Assembly (NCBI GenBank): GCA_902774175.1
Contig: CACYHG010000016.1
Coordinates: 1-41,752, forward strand
Length of the DNA: 41,752 nucleotides
Direction of reading: 5' to 3'
Origin: an uncultured Bacteroidota bacterium
GTDB taxonomy: Bacteria > Bacteroidota > Bacteroidia > Bacteroidales > WCHB1-69
The position numbers and the translations under genes were made by a program. Below are positions 13,562 to 20,999 of this stretch, in pieces. The stretch's first letter is position 1, and the number at the start of each line of letters is the position of its first letter. Below the pieces are notes generated by a model that saw nothing but the letters and a program-made list of their open reading frames with translations, did no database searches and was not told the origin of the DNA.

Positions 13562-16096
13562 TTAGTCGAAAATCAGTTTCTGCTCGGAAACGTTGATGGT
13601 GTAGGAGCCGAATTCCTCAATGAAGCTCTTCGAGCCGATAACGATAGGATCCTGCTGGTCCTTCACCACGGTGAAGGCCACATTCTCCAGAACATCGTCA
13701 CCGATCTGCAGCGATTCGATGTATAGGACCGAACCGTCGATGATGTATCCGGTTTCAGGTACGATTGCTGCTGCGCCCTTCTCAAAGTCGGCGATGGTGA
13801 TGATGTGGTCCTTCAAGAATTTCATGGCCTGCTCATAGGAGATGGTGAATTTTTCAGCATCCTGTTCTATACGGAACTTCAAGGTTTTGCTGTTCACATA
13901 GCAGTCGCCACGTACAATCTGGCCTTCGTTTTCCGTTGCAATCTTGATGAATTTCTGCGTGATGATGCTTACACGCGGCTGGGTGGGATCCGTAGCGAAG
14001 ACAGTGTCGTTGGTGGGCACGTAGTCGTCGCGGAGAATCATGAATTCGGTACGACGGTTGAGGTCATGCGCCGCCTCCTGCTTGTTCTTTGGGGAGAGGC
14101 TGCTAATGTATTCCGGAGTGAGCACGGTCCCTTTCTTGAACAGATATCCGCGGGAGACAATGTCACGCTCAAGCGTTCTCGGCACACGTTCGGCGTATCC
14201 CTTTGCCACCAGACGGGCCGGATCGATGTGCATGGAGTCGATCAGGAAGTTCACGCAGGATTCGGCACGGCGTTGTGACAGCGTGTCGTTGGTCATCGGG
14301 ATGGGGCGCACGTCGGTGTGGGAGCGCAGCTCAATCACAAAGGTGGGGTTCTCCTTCATGATTTTGTACAGTCCCATCAGGGAGTCCTGATACTGGGGCT
14401 TAAGTTCCCAACGGGCCAAATCGTACAGAATTTCAGGCAGCAAAACCGGCTCCTTCGGGATGGGGTTGAGGATGAAATTATGTTTCAAGTCCTTGTTCTC
14501 CAGCAGTCCGACGGTGGTCTCGCGTCCGCGGCAGTTCTCGTTGTCGTAGTATCCGCTCTTTTTTACATGGATGTCGTAGGTCACCTCCGGCAGGATCTTG
14601 GTCTTGTCGAAGCTGTAGTATCCGCGGATGTCGGTTGTGGTCTGGTATTCGGCACCGTCAGAGCCCTTGACTGTGACGGTGGCTCCGTCAATGTACTGCA
14701 GGGTCACGCTGTCCTTCACAAAACCTGAAAGGGTGAAGATGAGCGGGCGCAGCAGGAATGTCCATATGTCGTCACCGCCGCGGCCTCCCTCACGGTTGGA
14801 GGTGAAGTAGCCCTTGCGCAGGTATTGGAAGCCTGAAACCGCATCCAGAGCGCCGGAGTGGTCGAAGATGATGCCGTAGTCGTCAGCCTCGGAGTTGATG
14901 GGGTATTTCATGTTCTCCGGCTTGCTCCATTCGCCGTTGGTGAAGTGCGAGACAAAGATGTCGAATCCGCCCAGGTTTACATGACCCTTTGATGCAAAAT
15001 AGAGGGTGGAGTCGTTCTCCAGGCTGGGGTACATCTCATGGTCGTAGCTGTTGATGACCGGACCCAGGTTTTCCGGCTTCTCGAACGGTTTGTTCTTTTT
15101 CGGACGGGTGGTTTTCCAGATGTCGTATCCGCCGTGTCCGCCCGGCATGTCGGAGACAAAGTAGAGGGTCAGCTCGTCGCTGGAGATGACCGGATGCACA
15201 TAGTCGAACGAATCGGAACCCAGCGGGATCAGCTGCGGGTCAGCCCAGGATTTCCCCTTTTTCGTGGCCTGGTAAATCTGGCAGTAGGAGACGGTCTTCT
15301 TTTCGTTCGGGCAGCGGCTGAAATAGATGGTGGTGCCTTTGCCGTTGAATGTCGCCTCACCCTCGTTGGCCTCACTGTTGATGATGCCGCTGTTGTCCAG
15401 CATTACCGGTGATGTCCATTCTCCCGGGAATTCCGTCAGTTTGCTCTTCGGCTTGTTGGAGACATAGAGGTCGGAGAAACCTTCGCCCGTCCAGGCATCG
15501 GTCTTTTTGCCGCCCGCACCGCCTTCCCTGGAGGAGGTGAAGACAATCTGGTTCTCCTTCTTGGGCAGTCCCCATGCAGGCACCCATTCGTTCTGCGGCG
15601 TGTTGAACCGCTTCATGTTCTCCACTTCGTCGCGGGTTGGGTTGTTGATCCACTCAGGCGCAAGTGTGGCCGATTCGATGCGGTCGTCGCAGCGCGGATC
15701 GTCTGGATTGTACTGTTTGTATTTTTTATAGTATTCCAGTGCCTTCGGGAAATCCTTCCGCAGCCGGTTGATGTCGCCCAGACGGAGGAAAATCAAAGGG
15801 TTGTCCTTCTGGTAGTTCACCTTTTCCAGTTTCAGGTACTGTTTTTCGGCCATTTTAAGGTTGTGGGTCAGGGTGTAGCATTCGGCCATCTGGAACATGA
15901 TGCGCCGTTTCTCCACCGGATTCCTTCTCACCTTGCTGTAGGCCTTCTTGTACAGTTGCGCAGCCTCCACATATTGGAAGGTGTTGAAGGCTTTGTCAGC
16001 ATCTGCAGCGGGGCTCTTTGTGATTTGTGCATGTGCAGTCCCTATGACAAACAGGGATAACAAACTGACAAACAATACTTTGTTTAGTTTCTTCAT
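13562..16096 (-). CDS. PorE-like TPR / beta-propeller / OmpA protein with a degenerate retropepsin-like tail
   Basis: 844 residues with a signal peptide (cut after about 23, AHAQ). Domains in order: TPR repeats (about 30-150), PD40/WD40-like propeller blades with FTSSREGGAGG, YFVSDMPGGHGGYDIW and FTSNREGGRGGDDIW (about 180-450), a carboxypeptidase-regulatory-like beta domain (about 455-545), and an OmpA peptidoglycan-binding domain (about 555-690; RSHTDVRPIP, LSQRRAE, NRRTEF). This order matches PorE of the type IX secretion system, which ties the machinery to peptidoglycan. Residues ~726-844 are extra and look like an aspartyl-protease (retropepsin) fold with the DTGA site replaced. Other Bacteroidota OmpA proteins share the core layout, so a T9SS role is likely but not proven. 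Confidence 0.8.
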   Translation of the reverse strand: MKKLNKVLFVSLLSLFVIGTAHAQITKSPAADADKAFNTFQYVEAAQLYKKAYSKVRRNPVEKRRIMFQMAECYTLTHNLKMAEKQYLKLEKVNYQKDNPLIFLRLGDINRLRKDFPKALEYYKKYKQYNPDDPRCDDRIESATLAPEWINNPTRDEVENMKRFNTPQNEWVPAWGLPKKENQIVFTSSREGGAGGKKTDAWTGEGFSDLYVSNKPKSKLTEFPGEWTSPVMLDNSGIINSEANEGEATFNGKGTTIYFSRCPNEKKTVSYCQIYQATKKGKSWADPQLIPLGSDSFDYVHPVISSDELTLYFVSDMPGGHGGYDIWKTTRPKKNKPFEKPENLGPVINSYDHEMYPSLENDSTLYFASKGHVNLGGFDIFVSHFTNGEWSKPENMKYPINSEADDYGIIFDHSGALDAVSGFQYLRKGYFTSNREGGRGGDDIWTFLLRPLIFTLSGFVKDSVTLQYIDGATVTVKGSDGAEYQTTTDIRGYYSFDKTKILPEVTYDIHVKKSGYYDNENCRGRETTVGLLENKDLKHNFILNPIPKEPVLLPEILYDLARWELKPQYQDSLMGLYKIMKENPTFVIELRSHTDVRPIPMTNDTLSQRRAESCVNFLIDSMHIDPARLVAKGYAERVPRTLERDIVSRGYLFKKGTVLTPEYISSLSPKNKQEAAHDLNRRTEFMILRDDYVPTNDTVFATDPTQPRVSIITQKFIKIATENEGQIVRGDCYVNSKTLKFRIEQDAEKFTISYEQAMKFLKDHIITIADFEKGAAAIVPETGYIIDGSVLYIESLQIGDDVLENVAFTVVKDQQDPIVIGSKSFIEEFGSYTINVSEQKLIFD

Positions 16097-16127
16097 AACG
16101 TATGTGTTAAAATGAATTTCAAATTGC

Positions 16128-16136
16128 TAAAGTAGT
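16128..16136 (-). promoter_or_regulatory. Possible -7 box of the PorE-like gene
   Basis: The minus strand reads TACTTTAGC, one mismatch from TAnnTTTGC, 31 bp upstream of the ATG. It is the best candidate in the divergent gap with parA. Confidence 0.4.
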
Positions 16137-16214
16137 TAAAAAATTAATATCATCCGCCTGTTTCTTCAGAAATATTTTATATGGCGTCAAGTTGTTTCCT
16201 ATTTACTTTTTTAC

Positions 16215-16223
16215 TATCTTTGC
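16215..16223 (+). promoter_or_regulatory. -7 promoter box of the parAB operon
   Basis: TATCTTTGC fits TAnnTTTGC, 20 bp before the parA ATG at 16244. That leaves a very short leader. Confidence 0.6.
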
Positions 16224-16243
16224 AAATTCTAAATATTAGGAAA

Positions 16244-17062
16244 ATGGGTAAAGTAATCGCTATAGCCAATCAGAAGGGAGGAGTCGGAAAGACAACCACT
16301 TCCATCAATCTTTCGGCCAGCTTCAGCGTGCTGGAGCACCGCACGCTTCTCATAGACGCCGACCCGCAGGCCAACGCAAGTTCCGGTCTCGGCCTCAATC
16401 CGCAGGAGGTTACCTCCAGCATTTACGAGGTGATGATCGGTGAGACCCCGATCCGGGAGGCCATCCGCAAGACCAATGTGCCTAATCTGGACATGCTGCC
16501 CGCGCACATAGACCTTGTCGGCGCAGAACTCGAACTGGTGAATTTTGCGGAAAGGGAGACCATGATGCGCCGTATGCTTGATGAGGTCCGTTCCGAATAC
16601 GAGTTCATCATAATCGACTGCGCACCTTCGCTGGGGCTGATCACAGTCAATGCGCTGACCGCCGCCGACACGGTTCTTATTCCTGTCCAGTGTGAGTATT
16701 TTGCCCTGGAGGGTTTGGGCAAACTGCTGAACACCATCAAGATTGTGCAGAATAACCTGAATCCTGACCTGAATATCGAAGGGATTCTGCTGACCATGTA
16801 CGACAACAGGCTCAGACTGAGCAACCAGGTGCTTGAGGATGTGCGGACCCATTTCAAGAATTTTGTGTTCAATACGGTTATTTACAGGAATGTTCGTTTG
16901 AGCGAAGCTCCCAGTTTCCAAAAACCTGTGCTTATGTATGAAGCCACATCGAAGGGGGCTGTGAACTACCTGAATCTTGCAAGAGAAATCCTGCAGAAGC
17001 AGCAGGGCGTTTCCGAACACAAGGGAAAAGAGAAGAAAGATGACAGCAAAAAAAGAGAATAG
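16244..17062 (+). CDS. parA: Chromosome-partitioning ATPase ParA (Soj)
   Basis: A 272-residue deviant Walker-A ATPase that moves or positions ParB-bound origin regions. The Walker A motif KGGVGKTTT is near the N-terminus (about 10-18), followed by [15 protein letters not shown] and [17 protein letters not shown]. The short N-terminus without a helix-turn-helix is typical of chromosomal ParA/Soj. I chose the ATG at 16244 because the family begins [13 protein letters not shown] and the -7 box lies just upstream; the open frame further upstream contains that promoter. The C-terminal tail is Lys-rich. It overlaps parB by 23 bp. Confidence 0.95.
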   Translation: MGKVIAIANQKGGVGKTTTSINLSASFSVLEHRTLLIDADPQANASSGLGLNPQEVTSSIYEVMIGETPIREAIRKTNVPNLDMLPAHIDLVGAELELVNFAERETMMRRMLDEVRSEYEFIIIDCAPSLGLITVNALTAADTVLIPVQCEYFALEGLGKLLNTIKIVQNNLNPDLNIEGILLTMYDNRLRLSNQVLEDVRTHFKNFVFNTVIYRNVRLSEAPSFQKPVLMYEATSKGAVNYLNLAREILQKQQGVSEHKGKEKKDDSKKRE

Positions 17063-17948
17063 GACCGGATTGGGGCGCGGGTTGAGCGCCTTGTTGGGCG
17101 ACTATACGGAAAACAGCATTGTCCCGCAGGATTCCCCCAGCCGGATCAAGGCCGGCAGCATTTCAAAAATCCCGTTGGACGCCATAGAGACCAACCCGTG
17201 GCAGCCGCGTAACAGTTTTGAAGAGGAGGCTTTGGCCGAACTTGCGGCCTCCATCAAAAAACAGGGGCTGATCCAGCCGGTTGCCGTCCGCGACATGGGG
17301 GATGGCCGCTACCAGCTGATTTCCGGTGAGCGGCGTGTGCGTGCCTGCCGGATGGCCGGACTGACCATGGTGACCGCCTATGTGCGTACCGCGGACGATG
17401 TGCAGATGATGGAGATGGCGCTGGTGGAGAACATCCAGCGTGAGGATCTGAATCCGATAGAAATCGCTGTTTCGTTGCAGCGTCTTCTTGACGAGTGCCG
17501 CATTACACAGGAGGATTTGGCCGACAAGGTTGGTAAAAGCCGTTCTGCGGTCACAAATTATCTACGGCTTCTGAAATTGGGCCTGCCGGTTCAGGAGGCG
17601 CTCCGCGACCAGCGAATCACAATGGGTCATGCCCGCGCACTGGTTCCTGTGGATGATGCCGCTTTACAGCAGAGGCTTTTGGACGAAATTCTTGAAAAGG
17701 GGCTCTCCGTACGTCAGGTGGAGGAGCGTATGCGTGCCTTGCAGCAGGAGGCTGTCAGGGCTGCCGCGAGGCCTGTTAAGACGGAACTTCCTTCGGCACA
17801 CCGGGATGCTTGCGAACGCTTGTCGTCCCAGCTGAAAACCAAGGTTGAGGTCAGCCGCAACCTGAAGGGGAGGGGCAGCCTTACCATTCGTTTCCGTTCG
17901 GACGAAGAGTTTGAACGCATTATGGCATTGTTACAGGAAAAGGGGTGA
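17040..17948 (+). CDS. parB: Chromosome-partitioning protein ParB
   Basis: 302 residues. The N-terminus [12 protein letters not shown] is the ParA-stimulating peptide. The ParB CTPase/nuclease fold follows: [33 protein letters not shown] and [15 protein letters not shown] (the GERR and ENxQR boxes). The helix-turn-helix for parS is [20 protein letters not shown], and the C-terminal part is the dimerisation domain. The ATG at 17040 overlaps the parA 3' end, so the two are translationally coupled. I found no good parS site inside the window. Confidence 0.95.
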   Translation: MTAKKENRTGLGRGLSALLGDYTENSIVPQDSPSRIKAGSISKIPLDAIETNPWQPRNSFEEEALAELAASIKKQGLIQPVAVRDMGDGRYQLISGERRVRACRMAGLTMVTAYVRTADDVQMMEMALVENIQREDLNPIEIAVSLQRLLDECRITQEDLADKVGKSRSAVTNYLRLLKLGLPVQEALRDQRITMGHARALVPVDDAALQQRLLDEILEKGLSVRQVEERMRALQQEAVRAAARPVKTELPSAHRDACERLSSQLKTKVEVSRNLKGRGSLTIRFRSDEEFERIMALLQEKG

Positions 17949-17955
17949 GGAACTT

Positions 17956-18552
17956 GTGAGGAACTGTCTGCTGTTGGGATTGTGTTGCATGCTGCTGCTG
18001 CCTGTCGGGCTTGCACAGCAGGTGGGGGCGAAGGGGGCTTCCGCAGAAATGGCACAGACTTCGGACAGCGTTGGCCTTGTCTCAGCAAAAAAGGAGAAAT
18101 ATCCGAAAACGGCTGCGCTATGTTCCATTATTCCGGGTGGCGGCCAGATATACAACGGAAAGTATTGGAAGGTTCCGATTGTCTATGGTGTCATCGGCGG
18201 TGCCGGATACTGGCTTTACAGCAATCATGAAAAATACCTCTATTACAGGGACGAATACCGTTTGCGGCTGAACGGCGCCACGGAGGGGCTGAATCCGGAA
18301 CTTGCCAACATGAGCACCGAGAATGTCGCGTTCAATGAGAAGCATTACCAGCGCAACCAGGAGTTGGGGGTCTTTGTCTTTTTTATCTGTTACGGCCTGA
18401 ACATTGTGGATGCGATGGTGGACGCCCATTTCTCCACATACGACGTGTCGGACAACCTTACGCTTGGGGTTCGGCCTTGCATAGCGGAACCGCTCCCGTA
18501 TGCGGCTGTAATGGCTCCGGCATTGGGTATGCGGATGGTTTTAAGATTCTGA
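17956..18552 (+). CDS. DUF5683 family membrane/secreted protein
   Basis: About 198 residues from a GTG at 17956 that opens a signal peptide (LLLGLCCMLLLPVGLAQQ). The body has the DUF5683 signature: AALCSIIPGGGQIYNGKYWK, then VYGVIGGAGYWLYSN, and later FFICYGLNIVDAMVDAHF. This gives two or three hydrophobic segments. The family commonly follows parA-parB in Bacteroidota, and its function is unknown. The GTG start is only 7 bp after the parB stop. Starts further upstream would lie inside parB and lack a signal sequence at the N-terminus. It is probably the third gene of the par operon. Confidence 0.8.
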   Translation: MRNCLLLGLCCMLLLPVGLAQQVGAKGASAEMAQTSDSVGLVSAKKEKYPKTAALCSIIPGGGQIYNGKYWKVPIVYGVIGGAGYWLYSNHEKYLYYRDEYRLRLNGATEGLNPELANMSTENVAFNEKHYQRNQELGVFVFFICYGLNIVDAMVDAHFSTYDVSDNLTLGVRPCIAEPLPYAAVMAPALGMRMVLRF

Positions 18553-18699
18553 TGTTTTTGAATATAGTGGATGTTTTAAAATAGAGTAATTATTCGTTAG
18601 TTATGTCCAAACAAGAGATAGACCAATACAGACAAATCTGAACACGGAATGCGGGTTTGATTTTTTATGTCGAATAAGAATTCATATTGAAAAAAGTTG

Positions 18700-18708
18700 T
18701 ACTTTTGC
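18700..18708 (+). promoter_or_regulatory. -7 promoter box of the second DUF4143 ATPase
   Basis: TACTTTTGC, identical to the box before the first DUF4143 ATPase. The first 33-bp repeat unit starts 6 bases after it, about where transcription should begin. The AT-rich stretch at 18553-18699 upstream holds no gene and no clear terminator for DUF5683. Confidence 0.7.
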
Positions 18709-18713
18709 GGCAA

Positions 18714-18801
18714 AATCGCTTGGAATCGTGCGAAACAGCATGTATGAATCGCTTGGAATCGTGCGAAAACAGGTGTAAGAATCGTTAGGATTGGTGAATT
18801 A
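18714..18801 (+). repeat. Three 33-bp tandem repeats in the second ATPase leader
   Basis: Unit 1 is at 18714-18746 and unit 2 at 18747-18779. They share their first 22 bases (AATCGCTTGGAATCGTGCGA, then AA) and most of the rest. Unit 3 starts at 18780 and is a degenerate, shortened copy (AATCGTTAGGATTGGTGAAT) ending about 5 bases before the ATG at 18807. As at 3575-3643, the array fills the space between the -7 box and the start codon, and the gene-proximal unit is the most changed. The unit sequence is unrelated to the 23-bp unit at the first locus. Confidence 0.9.
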
Positions 18802-18806
18802 AAGTT

Positions 18807-20156
18807 ATGAAACGAAAGATTTACAATGAATTGTTGTTCTGGAAGCAACGCCGCAAGGGGAAGGTTGCACTCATGATTGATGGTGTAAGGCGTGTCGGGA
18901 AAAGCTACATTGCAGAGGAATTTGCACGCAATGAGTACAAATCGTACATTCTTGTGGATTTCAACAAAGCCGACAAGCCGTTGATGACTATTTTTGACGA
19001 ATACCTGACCAACCTTGACCTGTTCTTTATGCATCTTTCGGTTTATTTTGGTGTCAGGCTGTATGAAAGGGATTCGCTCATTATTTTTGACGAGGTCCAG
19101 CTCTACCCAAGGGCGCGCGCAGCCATAAAATACCTTGTGGCGGACGGACGTTACGACTATCTTGAAACCGGTTCGCTTGTCAGCATTAACCGCAATGTCA
19201 AGGATATTGTCATTCCATCTGAAGAGCATCGCATATCCATGTACCCGATGGATTTTGAGGAGTTTCTGTGGGCGGCAGGCGACGATATGACCATGCCGTT
19301 TGTCAGGGAGTGCTTTGAAAATCGCAACCCGTTAGGCCCACTTCATCGCAAAGTGATGGACATGTTCCGCCAATATATGATTGTCGGCGGAATGCCCCAG
19401 GCTGTTCTGGCATTTTTTGAAAACAGGAGCTTTGAGGATGCCGATATTGCAAAGAGGGAGATTCTGTCCCTTTATCGCGCCGATATAGAAAAATATGCAG
19501 TCGGTTACGAAAGCAAGGTGAAAGGGATATTCGACCAGATACCTGCGGAACTGCAGCGTCACGAGAAAAGGTTCCGCCTTTCCCACATTTCCGACACAGC
19601 CCGTTTTCGCGATTATGAGAGTTCGTTCTTCTGGCTGTCGGATGCCAGGATTGTGAATGTCTGCTATGCAGCCACGGAACCATCCGTAGGACTGAAAATG
19701 CGTATGGACAGCTTCACCCTCAAATGCTACATGGCTGATACGGGGCTGCTTATCTCGCATGCTTTTGATGAAAACACCATCACAAATGAAAAGCTCTACC
19801 AGAAACTGCTGCTTGACAAACTGGAAATCAATAAGGGTATGCTGGTTGAAAATATTGTGGCACAAATGCTTTGTGCATCCGGGCATAAACTATACTTCTA
19901 CTCGTCATATTCAAAAACTGATGCAGAAGAGCGGATGGAGATTGATTTTCTTGTCAGGAAGCCTGTCATCACAAACCGACACAACATCTGCCCTATAGAG
20001 GTCAAATCCACCACCAAATACACAATCGCCTCGCTGGAGAAATTCTGCCGCAAATATAACGAACAGCTCTCCACGGCGTTTGTGCTTCACTCCGCTGATC
20101 TGAAGGAAAAGGACGGTATTGTGTATCTGCCCTTATACATGGCGGCGTTACTATAG
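18807..20156 (+). CDS. AAA ATPase with DUF4143 domain (second copy)
   Basis: 449 residues. Walker A is GVRRVGKS at 26-33, Walker B is LIIFDEVQ at 91-98, and the sensor-like motif is LETGSLVS. The DUF4143 half includes MLVENIVAQML and ends with a PD-(D/E)xK-like set, D380 (MEIDFLV) and E398-V-K400 (CPIEVKS). Overall design is as in the protein at 3659-4936, but the sequences are clearly diverged, so these are paralogues and not a recent copy. It sits between DUF5683 and dapB with its own promoter, as an independent unit inside a housekeeping cluster. Role unknown; DNA cleavage or remodelling is inference from the nuclease-like motif. Confidence 0.85.
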   Translation: MKRKIYNELLFWKQRRKGKVALMIDGVRRVGKSYIAEEFARNEYKSYILVDFNKADKPLMTIFDEYLTNLDLFFMHLSVYFGVRLYERDSLIIFDEVQLYPRARAAIKYLVADGRYDYLETGSLVSINRNVKDIVIPSEEHRISMYPMDFEEFLWAAGDDMTMPFVRECFENRNPLGPLHRKVMDMFRQYMIVGGMPQAVLAFFENRSFEDADIAKREILSLYRADIEKYAVGYESKVKGIFDQIPAELQRHEKRFRLSHISDTARFRDYESSFFWLSDARIVNVCYAATEPSVGLKMRMDSFTLKCYMADTGLLISHAFDENTITNEKLYQKLLLDKLEINKGMLVENIVAQMLCASGHKLYFYSSYSKTDAEERMEIDFLVRKPVITNRHNICPIEVKSTTKYTIASLEKFCRKYNEQLSTAFVLHSADLKEKDGIVYLPLYMAALL

Positions 20157-20285
20157 GGGAACTTCTAAAATTCCCTGCTTTCACCTTTTTCTTTATTTTA
20201 GAACTCCACAAAAAAAAGTTCATACAGGCATACGATTTCGTTATATGTTCGCGTTATTAGAACACATTTTTAATAAAAGCATATC

Positions 20286-20999
20286 ATGAAAATCGCTATT
20301 CTCGGTTACGGTAAAATGGGGGAGCAGGTGGAGATTGTCGCCCTGGAGCGCAAGCACAAGGTAGTCGCCTATATCGACAGTGAGGAGGACTGGAAAAAGC
20401 AGGCCGAAGGCTTCGCCTCTGCGGACGTGGCAATCGACTTCTCCATGCCTTCGGTTGTGATGGAAAACATCCGCCGCTGTTTCGAGGCACACAAGCCGGT
20501 TGTGGTCGGCACCACAGGCTGGTACGACAAGCTGCCGGAGGTGGAGCGGCAGTGCAGGGAGCAGGGGCAGAGCTTTTTCTACGCCTCAAATTTCAGCCTT
20601 GGTGTGAACCTCTTTTTCCGGCTGAACCGCTACCTTGCAAAACTTATGGCGCCACATGCCGAATATGACGTGAGCATGGAGGAGATCCACCACACCTCCA
20701 AGAAGGACGCGCCCAGCGGCACCGCCATCGTGCTGGCCGAGGACATCATTGCGGCGCTGCCGCACAAGGATTCCTGGATCAACAAGGAGAATGACAACCG
20801 GGCGGAGCTTTCAATCACCTCGCAGCGGCTGGGCAGCCAGGTCGGCACCCATTCGGTCATCTACACCTCCCCGATGGATGAAATCCGGATTACGCACAAA
20901 TCGTTCAACCGTAAGGCATTCGCGTTGGGAGCGGTGACGGCGGCGGAATTCCTTGTGGGCAAAACCGGTTTCTTCACCATGGAGGATCTGCTCGCGTGA
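20286..20999 (+). CDS. dapB: 4-hydroxy-tetrahydrodipicolinate reductase DapB
   Basis: A 237-residue NAD(P)H-dependent enzyme of lysine and diaminopimelate synthesis. The nucleotide-binding motif is GYGKMG at 7-12 and the substrate/catalytic signature is EIHHTSKKDAPSGTA at 133-147, with the catalytic His and Lys inside it. VVVGTTGW (72-79) is the conserved cofactor loop. It is slightly short compared with the ~270-residue E. coli enzyme, as usual for this phylum. The stop overlaps the GTG of the next gene by 4 bp (GTGA). The 130 bp upstream has only a weak -7 candidate (TATATGTTCGC, near 20242). Confidence 0.95.
   Translation: MKIAILGYGKMGEQVEIVALERKHKVVAYIDSEEDWKKQAEGFASADVAIDFSMPSVVMENIRRCFEAHKPVVVGTTGWYDKLPEVERQCREQGQSFFYASNFSLGVNLFFRLNRYLAKLMAPHAEYDVSMEEIHHTSKKDAPSGTAIVLAEDIIAALPHKDSWINKENDNRAELSITSQRLGSQVGTHSVIYTSPMDEIRITHKSFNRKAFALGAVTAAEFLVGKTGFFTMEDLLA

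Noticed and set aside
18597..19229. A minus-strand open frame across the second ATPase leader
   Set aside because: It overlaps the promoter, the repeats and the N-terminus of a well-supported gene, and has no family resemblance.
20200..20225. Terminator from the GAACT...AGTTC inverted repeat after the second ATPase
   Set aside because: Only a 5-bp stem with an A-rich loop and no T-tract on the coding strand; too weak to call.
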